Made by a program: the position numbers and the translations under genes
Notes under the pieces: generated by a model
The model's database searches: none
Seen by the model: the letters and a program-made list of their open reading frames with translations, nothing else
Told to the model about the DNA's origin: nothing
Source of the DNA: an uncultured Megasphaera sp.
Lineage (GTDB): Bacteria; Bacillota; Negativicutes; Veillonellales; Megasphaeraceae
NCBI RefSeq assembly: GCF_958350005.1
Contig: NZ_CATWFF010000040.1
Location: forward strand, 1 to 13,685
DNA length: 13,685 bases
Direction of reading: 5' to 3'
Part shown: one piece after another, positions 6,860 to 13,211 of the stretch
How the letters are laid out: the number at the start of each line of letters is the position of its first letter
Position numbering within the stretch: position 1 is the stretch's first letter

Positions 6860-8986
6860 TTATTCTTTCTTGCGCCGCCGCGCATCAGGGCGTTTGATTT
6901 TCCGCCTGTACCGGGGCGTGGGCATATCCTTGCTCCGCATCTCTTTGGGAAGCGTATCATCGCCGCTGGCAGCACTCAGTTCTTTTCGCAGCTGTCCCAG
7001 CCGGTCCCGCAGAGCGGCTGCTTTTTCAAATTCCAGATTCTTGGCGGCAGTCTTCATCTGCTGCGTAACCGTGCGAATGACTTTCTGCAGCGCTTCCCGC
7101 GTCAACGTCCCGTCCTGCTGACTGCCGTAGTCAATTCGTGCTTCCGCTACTTTCGTCAGTTCAATCAGATCGACGACGTCTTTTTTTACAGATTTAGGCG
7201 TAATATGATGCTTTTTATTATACGCAGCCTGCACATCCCGGCGGCGCTGCGTTTCGTCTATAGCCCGGGCCATGGAATCGGTAATCCTGTCGGCATACAT
7301 GATGACCGTACCGTCGACATTGCGCGCCGCCCGCCCCATGGTCTGAATCAGAGACGTATCGGACCGAAGGAAGCCTTCCTTGTCGGCATCCAGAATGGCA
7401 ACGAGCGATACTTCCGGCATATCCAGCCCTTCGCGAAGGAGGTTGATGCCGACGAGAACGTCAAACACGCCAGCCCGCAGATCCCGTATAATTTCTGCCC
7501 GTTCAATGGTAGCAATATCGGAATGAAGATACCGGACGAGGACGCCCATTTCTTTCAGGTAATCCGTCAGGTCTTCAGCCATCTTTTTGGTCAGCGTCGT
7601 TACCAGAACCCGTTCTTTCTTTTCCGTACGGCGGCGGATTTCTCCGAGCAGATCATCCATCTGGCCGGCAGTGGGCCGAACTTCTACTTTCGGATCGAGA
7701 AGTCCTGTAGGCCGGATAATCTGCTGGGCCAGATTGGTCTGCACTTCCATCTCATAGGGCCCCGGGGTCGCGCTGACATAGATAATCTGATTAATCCGCT
7801 CTACAAATTCCTCAAATTTCAGAGGCCTGTTGTCCAGTGCCGACGGCAGGCGGAATCCGTATTCAATGAGATTTTCCTTCCGCGACCGGTCCCCGGCATA
7901 CATGGCCCGCAGCTGCGGCAGCGTAACGTGAGATTCGTCAACCATGATAAGGTAATCGTCAGGAAAATAATCGAGCAGTGTATACGGTGCTTCTCCGGCT
8001 TTGCGTCCAGCCAGATGACGGGAATAGTTTTCAATGCCCGAGCAATAGCCCATTTCCTCCATCATTTCCATATCATACCGCGTCCGCTGTTCCAGGCGCT
8101 GTGCTTCCAGCAGATGGCCTTCTTTTTTCAGGACTGCCAGCCGTTCGTCCAGTTCAGTCCGGATCGTGCCCAAAGCCCGTTCCATCTTTTCTTTCGTCGT
8201 TACATAATGACTGGCCGGGTAAATGGCCACATGTTTGCGTTCAGCCACGACTTCCCCGGTAAGAACGTCCACTTCAGTCAGCCTGTCAATTTCATCGCCA
8301 AAAAGTTCAATGCGGATAATAGAATTGTCAAAGGCTGCCGGAAAGACTTCAATCGTATCGCCATGAACACGGAAGGTCCCCCGTTCCAGATTCATGTCAT
8401 TGCGGGAATACTGAATATCGACGAGCTTGCGGAGAATTTCTTCCCGTGGCTTTTCCTGCCCCAGCCGCAGGGATACGACGAGCTCACTGTAGTCTTCCGG
8501 GTCGCCTAACCCGTAAATACAGGACACAGACGCAACGATAATGACATCGCGCCGTTCAAAGAGACTCATCGTCGCCGAATGGCGAAGTTTGTCAATTTCA
8601 TCGTTAATAGACGCATCTTTTTCAATATATGTATCCGTCGAGGCAATATATGCTTCTGGCTGGTAATAATCGTAATAACTGACAAAATACGCCACTTCAT
8701 TATCCGGAAAAAAGGCCTTGAATTCGCTGCAAAGCTGAGCGGCCAGAGTCTTGTTGTGAGCAATGACCAGCGTCGGCTTCTGAACTGCTTCAATGACCTT
8801 GGCCATGGTAAAGGTCTTGCCTGTCCCCGTTGCGCCAAGCAGTACCTGAGCCCACTGTCCGGAACGGACGCCGTCAGCCAGGGAAGCAATGGCAGCTGGC
8901 TGGTCCCCCATAGGCTGATACGGTGCGACGACGCGAAACGGATGAGACGTGTCGTAATCTTTACTTAAATGAGATTGTATATTCAT
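6860..8986 (-). CDS. uvrB: Excinuclease ABC subunit B, with a basic C-terminal tail
   Basis: UvrB is the helicase-like damage-verification subunit that receives DNA from UvrA and recruits UvrC. Across 708 residues I see Walker A GATGTGKT (51-58), the beta-hairpin region with the tyrosine-rich SYYDYYQPEAY (103-113), the DEAD-like VDESH (349-353), SATP (405-408), GINLLREGLD (513-522) and QTMGRAAR (548-555). A UVR domain follows at about 635-670 (LEFEKAAALRDRL). About 38 residues follow the UVR domain and end in a lysine- and arginine-rich run (from about 693); many UvrB proteins stop near the UVR domain at roughly 660-675 residues. The start at 8986 has GGGAG 8 bases upstream. It is the first gene of the uvrBAC operon. 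The promoter region holds dyad elements but no Bacillus-type GAAC-N4-GTTC SOS box. Confidence 0.98.
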   Translation of the reverse strand: MNIQSHLSKDYDTSHPFRVVAPYQPMGDQPAAIASLADGVRSGQWAQVLLGATGTGKTFTMAKVIEAVQKPTLVIAHNKTLAAQLCSEFKAFFPDNEVAYFVSYYDYYQPEAYIASTDTYIEKDASINDEIDKLRHSATMSLFERRDVIIVASVSCIYGLGDPEDYSELVVSLRLGQEKPREEILRKLVDIQYSRNDMNLERGTFRVHGDTIEVFPAAFDNSIIRIELFGDEIDRLTEVDVLTGEVVAERKHVAIYPASHYVTTKEKMERALGTIRTELDERLAVLKKEGHLLEAQRLEQRTRYDMEMMEEMGYCSGIENYSRHLAGRKAGEAPYTLLDYFPDDYLIMVDESHVTLPQLRAMYAGDRSRKENLIEYGFRLPSALDNRPLKFEEFVERINQIIYVSATPGPYEMEVQTNLAQQIIRPTGLLDPKVEVRPTAGQMDDLLGEIRRRTEKKERVLVTTLTKKMAEDLTDYLKEMGVLVRYLHSDIATIERAEIIRDLRAGVFDVLVGINLLREGLDMPEVSLVAILDADKEGFLRSDTSLIQTMGRAARNVDGTVIMYADRITDSMARAIDETQRRRDVQAAYNKKHHITPKSVKKDVVDLIELTKVAEARIDYGSQQDGTLTREALQKVIRTVTQQMKTAAKNLEFEKAAALRDRLGQLRKELSAASGDDTLPKEMRSKDMPTPRYRRKIKRPDARRRKKE

Positions 8987-9034
8987 GCGCCATTCTCCCA
9001 GTTTTATAAAACAATACTAATATTGATGGTACTC

Positions 9035-9063
9035 AGTATAGCACGATTGCAAACATATGTACA
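9035..9063 (-). promoter_or_regulatory. Candidate uvrBAC promoter with overlapping palindrome
   Basis: On the minus strand TGTACA (9058-9063, 4 of 6 matches to the -35 consensus) is followed after 17 bases by TATACT (9035-9040, 5 of 6). Initiation would be near 9028, some 41 bases before the uvrB start. A perfect 12-bp palindrome, ATATGTACATAT at 9055-9066, covers the -35. A second dyad, CAATA-N4-TATTG at 9012-9025, lies just downstream of the predicted start. Either could be an operator; the regulator is unknown. Confidence 0.55.
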
Positions 9064-9065
9064 TA

Positions 9066-9896
9066 TTACCAGACATCCTCGCCGTCCAGCACAGACTGCC
9101 AGTACGCTGCCTGCTCTTCATCACGCTGCACGCCGGCGCCGGTCCGCAGGGCCTGTATGTAATTCTTTATGCCTTCTGTATAGCCGCTGGCTGCAGACAG
9201 AGAAAACCAGTATGCCGCCTGCTGCAGATCCTCTTTGACACCGCGGCCGTCACGGTACAGGACGCCCAGATTGTTCTGCGCCGGTCCGTCACCGGCCCAG
9301 GCTGCCTGTTCATAGTATTGAGCCGCACGCTGCTCGTCTTTGGCTACGCCCCAGCCCATTTCATATAAATACCCCAGGTTGTTCTGGGCAATACAATTCC
9401 CCTGAGCCGCACTGCGGCCATACCAGTACGCTGCCCGGCTGTAATCACTGCCGCCGCTGTAGCCAAACTGATACATAATGCCGGCATTACACTGTCCGTC
9501 TGCATCGCCAAGGTCCGCTGCCAGTTCATACCAGCGCAGGGCCTGTTCATAACTTTGCGGCACACCCCAGCCATTTTCATACAAATGCCCCAGGTTATTG
9601 GCAGCCGGTCCATACTGCTGCAGCGCTGCCCGGCCATACCAGTACGCCGCCTGCTGGCAATCCTGCCGTACTCCCAGGCCCTGTTCATACTGATAGGCCA
9701 GATTATACTGGCTCACAGCATGATCCTGGCGGGCCGCCATGCCATACCAGTACGCCGCTTCCGCATACGTCTGGGTATTATCATCTTCTGCAGCAAAAAA
9801 ATACATATCACCGACCTGGCACTGCGCTTCCCGGTCACCGGCAAAGGCCTTCTTCTCCAGTTCCAGCATTTGTCGTTCTTCTGTCATGTATTGCAT
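9066..9896 (-). CDS. Sel1-like repeat (TPR-type) protein
   Basis: This encodes a 276-residue cytosolic protein, with no signal peptide or membrane segment, made almost wholly of Sel1-like repeats. These are 36-residue helix-turn-helix units related to TPRs that act as protein-binding scaffolds. Seven units can be laid out, beginning at about 13, 54, 90, 126, 162, 198 and 234. Each approximates AAxxGxxxAQNNLGxLYExGxGVxxDxxxAAYWYG; units 3, 5 and 6 contain the canonical NNLG. Unit 1 is divergent and unit 4 has an altered loop (FGYSGGSD). The recurring AAYWYG is encoded by nearly identical DNA. The start at 9896 is chosen because GGAG lies 7 bases upstream and a promoter lies just before it; a TTG reading to 9953 would begin in the -35 element. 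It lies upstream of uvrB and divergent from clpB. Its partner is unknown, and no enzymatic domain is present. Confidence 0.88.
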   Translation of the reverse strand: MQYMTEERQMLELEKKAFAGDREAQCQVGDMYFFAAEDDNTQTYAEAAYWYGMAARQDHAVSQYNLAYQYEQGLGVRQDCQQAAYWYGRAALQQYGPAANNLGHLYENGWGVPQSYEQALRWYELAADLGDADGQCNAGIMYQFGYSGGSDYSRAAYWYGRSAAQGNCIAQNNLGYLYEMGWGVAKDEQRAAQYYEQAAWAGDGPAQNNLGVLYRDGRGVKEDLQQAAYWFSLSAASGYTEGIKNYIQALRTGAGVQRDEEQAAYWQSVLDGEDVW

Positions 9897-9924
9897 ATCC
9901 TTTCTCCATTCTGTTTCTATGGGA

Positions 9925-9953
9925 ATTATACCAGTGCCCTGACATTTCAACAA
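9925..9953 (-). promoter_or_regulatory. Promoter of the Sel1-repeat gene
   Basis: On the minus strand TTGTTG (9948-9953) and TATAAT (9925-9930) are separated by 17 bases, with TGG directly before the -10 hexamer giving an extended -10. Initiation near 9918 leaves a leader of about 22 bases containing the GGAG site. This promoter lies back to back with the clpB promoter; the two -35 elements are 29 bases apart across an A+T-rich tract. Confidence 0.7.
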
Positions 9954-9982
9954 GAAAATTTTAAATTTTATCTTTTAGGCTA

Positions 9983-10010
9983 TTGACTATTTGACTTTTG
10001 TGATTATAAT
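9983..10010 (+). promoter_or_regulatory. Strong sigma-A-type promoter of clpB
   Basis: TTGACT (9983-9988, 5 of 6 matches) and a perfect TATAAT (10005-10010) are 16 bases apart. An A+T-rich stretch upstream (about 9955-9976) could act as an UP element. A second TTGACT at 9991-9996 gives the direct repeat TTGACTATTTGACT; it is too close to the -10 to be the working -35. Predicted initiation is near 10017, leaving a leader of about 63 bases. Confidence 0.8.
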
Positions 10011-10020
10011 AAGAATTGAG

Positions 10021-10039
10021 CTTGAGAAAAGAACTCAAG
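10021..10039 (+). promoter_or_regulatory. Inverted repeat at the clpB transcription start
   Basis: CTTGAG (10021-10026), seven bases, then CTCAAG (10034-10039) form a perfect 6-bp inverted repeat a few bases after the predicted start site. A further TTGAG copy lies at 10016-10020. It could be an operator for a heat-shock repressor, or a 5' stem-loop in the mRNA. It does not match CIRCE (TTAGCACTC-N9-GAGTGCTAA) or the CtsR heptad repeat. The role is inferred from position only. Confidence 0.4.
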
Positions 10040-10079
10040 TAATCAACAAACACTCCCTATACGTAAGGAGGTCTTCGCT

Positions 10080-12674
10080 ATGGGAAATGAAAAATATACG
10101 CAGAAAGTAATCGATGCGTTTCAAACAGCGCAGCAAACTGCTGCACTCCATTATAATCAGGAAATTACGTCTGTTCACATGCTCATGGGTCTGGTAAAAG
10201 AACCGGAAGGCTTGTTGGCAACGATTTTCTCTGAATGCCATACGGACCTGCCTATGCTGCAGGCACGGCTGGAACAGCTGCTTAAGAAAATCCCGTCTGT
10301 TCACGGTCAAAGTCAGCTCTCCATGTCGACAGAAATGGTCCGGGTTATTGGCAAAGCCCAGCAAATAGCTGATTCCATGCATGATGATTACATCAGCACA
10401 GAACACCTGCTGTTAGGCATTGTCGAAGAAAGTGACGATGACGTCCAGTCCCTGTGCCGTGAATTCGGCCTGGCAAAAGACAAAATCATGTCGACGATCA
10501 AAGCCAACCGCAAAGGCAGCGTCAACAGCGATAATCCGGAAAGCAACTACAAAGCTCTCGAAAAATACGGCCGTGATTTAACGGCAGCTGCGCGGAAGCA
10601 CAAACTCGACCCGGTCATTGGCCGAGACGATGAAATTCGCCGTACCGTAGAAATTCTGTCACGCCGTCGTAAGAACAACCCGGTTCTTATCGGTGAACCT
10701 GGTGTCGGCAAAACAGCTATCGTCGAAGGACTGGCCCGCCGTATCGTCAGCGGTGACGTACCGGAATCGCTGAAAAACAAGACCTTGTATTCTCTGGACA
10801 TGGGTTCTTTGATTGCCGGTGCCAAATACCGTGGCGAATTCGAAGAACGACTGAAATCCGTACTGAATGAAATTGCCAAGTCAGATGGTCAGATTCTCCT
10901 GTTTATCGATGAAATCCATACTGTCGTCGGTGCCGGTGCATCGGAAGGCTCCATGGATGCCAGCAACCTGCTGAAACCGATGCTGGCCCGCGGTGATCTG
11001 CGCTGCATTGGTGCAACAACGCTGAATGAATATCAGAAATACATCGAAAAAGATGCCGCTCTGGAACGTCGGTTCCAGCCGGTTATGGTCAACCAGCCGT
11101 CTGTAGAAGACACGATCACCATTCTCCGTGGTCTGAAAGAACGGTATGAAGTCCATCATGGCGTTCGTATCCGTGATAATGCCCTCGTCGCTGCTGCTGT
11201 CCTGTCGGACCGCTATATTTCCGACCGGTTCCTGCCGGATAAAGCCATCGACCTGGTCGATGAAGCTGCAGCTAAACTGCGTACAGAAATCGAATCCATG
11301 CCGACGCCAATTGACGAACTTCGTCATAAGATCATGCAGCTGGAAATTGAAGAACAGTCGCTGAACAAAGAAACCGACGAAGCTTCCAAAGAACGTCTGG
11401 CCAAGATTTCTGAAACCAAACAGGAATTGAAAGAAAAAGAAACGACCTTAAAAGCCCAGTGGGATAAAGAAAAACAGTCCATTCTCCGCACGCAGGCTAT
11501 TAAGAAAGAAATTGACTCCGTAAAAGGCCAGATGGAACAGGCTGAACACAACTATGACCTGGCCAAGGCTTCGGAATTGAAATACGGCAAGCTGCCTGAA
11601 CTGCAGAAGGAACTGCAGGAACAGGAAAAATACGTCGCTGCTCACCAGGATTCGCAGCTTCTGAAAGAAGAAGTTGGCGAAGAAGATATTGCCCAGGTTG
11701 TCAGCCGCTGGACCGGCATTCCGGTTACCAAGATGCTCACAGGCGAACGGGAAAAACTGCTCCACCTCGACGAAACGCTGCATAAACGGGTCGTCGGCCA
11801 GGACAAAGCTGTCCAGGTCGTCAGCGATGCCATCATCCGTGCCCGTGCAGGCATTAAAGATCCGAACCGTCCTATTGGTTCGTTCATCTTCCTCGGCCCT
11901 ACTGGCGTCGGCAAAACAGAACTGGCCAAGACCCTGGCAGAAGCGCTGTTCGATGATGAACGCAACATCATTCGTATTGACATGACGGAATACATGGAAA
12001 AACATACTGTATCTCGTCTGATCGGGGCTCCTCCGGGATACGTCGGCTACGATGAAGGCGGTCAGCTGACCGAAGCCGTTCGTCGTCATCCTTACAGCGT
12101 CATCTTGCTCGATGAAATCGAAAAAGCCCATCCCGACATTTTCAACGTCCTCCTGCAGATTCTGGATGACGGCCGCCTGACTGACGGCAAAGGCCGGGTT
12201 GTCAACTTCAAGAACACCATCATCATCATGACCAGTAACTTGGGGTCTCACGAAATTCTGGAAGCCAAAAACTTCGATGAAGCGGAAAAGAAAGTTCGGG
12301 AACTGCTGAAACAGTACTTCCGTCCGGAATTCCTCAACCGTGTAGACGACATTGTCGTGTTCAAAGCGCTCCAGAAAGAACAGGTCAAAAACATTGCCGC
12401 TATTCTGCTGCAGCATTTGGGTGCCCGTCTGGAAAAACAGGTCAAGATTCATCTGGCCTGGACAGACGAAGCCTTGCAGCAGCTGGCCGATCAGGGCTTC
12501 AGCCCGCAGTTCGGTGCCCGTCCGCTTCGCCGTCTGATTACTCATACGGTCGAAACGTCGCTTAGCCGTGACATCATTGCCGGTACAGTTCGCGAAGGCG
12601 ATACGGTAACCATTGGCTGGGACGGCAAAGCCTTTACCTTCACGCCTGTACGGCCTCATGAAGATAAAAAATAA
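10080..12674 (+). CDS. clpB: ATP-dependent protein disaggregase ClpB (HSP100)
   Basis: ClpB is the hexameric cytosolic AAA+ machine that, with DnaK, pulls polypeptides out of aggregates after heat stress. The 864-residue protein has all parts. The Clp N-domain spans about 1-146. NBD1 has Walker A GEPGVGKT (205-212), pore loop KYRG with Tyr250, Walker B LLFIDEIH (273-280) and arginines 330-331. A charged coiled-coil middle domain at about 409-527 separates ClpB from ClpC and ClpA. NBD2 has Walker A GPTGVGKT (606-613), pore loop GYVGY (653-657), Walker B VILLDEIE (674-681) and sensor-2 GARPLRR (812-818). Length is typical. AAGGAGG lies 8 bases before the ATG. The gene uses CGT and GGT codons more than the uvr genes by eye, consistent with high expression. 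It is monocistronic: strong promoter before, strong terminator after. No CIRCE is seen, so control may differ from the HrcA type. Confidence 0.99.
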   Translation: MGNEKYTQKVIDAFQTAQQTAALHYNQEITSVHMLMGLVKEPEGLLATIFSECHTDLPMLQARLEQLLKKIPSVHGQSQLSMSTEMVRVIGKAQQIADSMHDDYISTEHLLLGIVEESDDDVQSLCREFGLAKDKIMSTIKANRKGSVNSDNPESNYKALEKYGRDLTAAARKHKLDPVIGRDDEIRRTVEILSRRRKNNPVLIGEPGVGKTAIVEGLARRIVSGDVPESLKNKTLYSLDMGSLIAGAKYRGEFEERLKSVLNEIAKSDGQILLFIDEIHTVVGAGASEGSMDASNLLKPMLARGDLRCIGATTLNEYQKYIEKDAALERRFQPVMVNQPSVEDTITILRGLKERYEVHHGVRIRDNALVAAAVLSDRYISDRFLPDKAIDLVDEAAAKLRTEIESMPTPIDELRHKIMQLEIEEQSLNKETDEASKERLAKISETKQELKEKETTLKAQWDKEKQSILRTQAIKKEIDSVKGQMEQAEHNYDLAKASELKYGKLPELQKELQEQEKYVAAHQDSQLLKEEVGEEDIAQVVSRWTGIPVTKMLTGEREKLLHLDETLHKRVVGQDKAVQVVSDAIIRARAGIKDPNRPIGSFIFLGPTGVGKTELAKTLAEALFDDERNIIRIDMTEYMEKHTVSRLIGAPPGYVGYDEGGQLTEAVRRHPYSVILLDEIEKAHPDIFNVLLQILDDGRLTDGKGRVVNFKNTIIIMTSNLGSHEILEAKNFDEAEKKVRELLKQYFRPEFLNRVDDIVVFKALQKEQVKNIAAILLQHLGARLEKQVKIHLAWTDEALQQLADQGFSPQFGARPLRRLITHTVETSLSRDIIAGTVREGDTVTIGWDGKAFTFTPVRPHEDKK

Positions 12675-12696
12675 TCGCCCTCTCGGCATGAAACAG

Positions 12697-12743
12697 CGAG
12701 GAGGAAGTTCATGAACACCATGAACTTCCTCCTCGTTTTTTTT
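12697..12743 (+). terminator. Strong intrinsic terminator of clpB
   Basis: A perfect 17-bp inverted repeat (12697-12713 with 12719-12735) with a 5-base loop is followed by eight T's (12736-12743). It begins 22 bases after the clpB stop. The T-run overlaps the stop codon (12742-12744) of the convergent acetyltransferase gene. On the minus strand the hairpin is followed by CTGTTTC rather than a T-run, so it should terminate minus-strand transcripts less well. Confidence 0.95.
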
Positions 12744-13197
12744 ATATTTCCGTTGTCCGCTTCATATACAGCAGCGGATACGGACCACCCTGCTCATCCT
12801 GCGCTGTCCGTTTATACGCCGAGAATCCCATTTGTTCATAAAAGCCGACAGCCTGGGGATTCTGCTCATTTACGGTCACTTCATCAACGCCATAGTGCGC
12901 CATGCCATACGCGATCAACTGGCGGCCATAGCCTTTTCCCCGGAACTTCGGATGAAGAAACAGCATTTCCAGCTTCTTCCCGTTCAGGCCCATAAACCCC
13001 AGCAATGCATCGTGTTCCTTCAGAACCAGCAGCGTTTCGATGCCCGTCATAGCCTGCGGCACACAGGGCTTAATAGCCAGTATCTCCGGTTCCGATAAAA
13101 AGTGATGGGTCTCCCGGACAGACTGCTCCCACAGCGCAGTTAAGTGTTCCAGAAGGGCAGGTGTCCGTTCTGCCGGGGAAATACATTGTATGGTCAT
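12742..13197 (-). CDS. GNAT-family N-acetyltransferase, YjaB-like
   Basis: This encodes a 151-residue GCN5-related acetyltransferase that uses acetyl-CoA, resembling E. coli YjaB, a reported peptidyl-lysine acetyltransferase. The YjaB-type features are LWEQSVRETHHFL at 22-34, the acetyl-CoA pyrophosphate loop RGKGYGR at 86-92, NEQNPQAVGFYEQMGF at 110-125 with Tyr120 as the likely general acid, and PYPLLYM near the end (139-145). The substrate is unknown. The start at 13197 is supported by GAGGAG six bases upstream; an in-frame TTG six codons earlier would overlap the upstream gene and swallow that site. It lies 14 bases after the PaiA-like gene's stop, so the two acetyltransferase genes are probably co-transcribed. 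It runs convergently into the clpB terminator. Confidence 0.88.
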   Translation of the reverse strand: MTIQCISPAERTPALLEHLTALWEQSVRETHHFLSEPEILAIKPCVPQAMTGIETLLVLKEHDALLGFMGLNGKKLEMLFLHPKFRGKGYGRQLIAYGMAHYGVDEVTVNEQNPQAVGFYEQMGFSAYKRTAQDEQGGPYPLLYMKRTTEI

Positions 13198-13211
13198 CGT
13201 TATCTCCTCTC

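Noticed and set aside
4806..8509. Several 300- to 430-codon open frames on the plus strand opposite uvrA and uvrB
   Set aside because: Each is antisense to clear uvr coding sequence with intact motifs, lacks a start signal, and gives low-complexity or unfamiliar translations.
8961..8993. Ten-codon frame starting at an ATG seven bases upstream of the uvrB start (stop TAA at 8961-8963)
   Set aside because: The ATG sits only one base after GGGAG, far too close for efficient initiation, whereas the uvrB ATG has ideal spacing. A regulatory overlapping leader is possible but unsupported.
9897..9953. N-terminal extension of the Sel1-repeat protein to a TTG at 9953
   Set aside because: That codon lies in the -35 element of a good promoter, and the extension precedes the predicted transcript start.
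9983..9996. CtsR operator overlapping the clpB -35
   Set aside because: Two TTGACT units are 8 bases apart, whereas the CtsR heptad repeat needs 10-base periodicity, and the final base of each heptad does not match. Kept only as a remark.
11448..12689. Long open frame antisense to clpB (about 413 codons on the minus strand)
   Set aside because: It lies wholly opposite a perfectly conserved clpB, has no ribosome binding site, and its product resembles no family. It is a shadow of the codon bias of clpB.
12697..12995. Apparent new plus-strand gene after clpB: GAGGAGG followed by ATG at 12711
   Set aside because: The Shine-Dalgarno-like bases and the ATG are both part of the perfect 17-bp terminator stem, and the frame runs antisense to a conserved GNAT gene.
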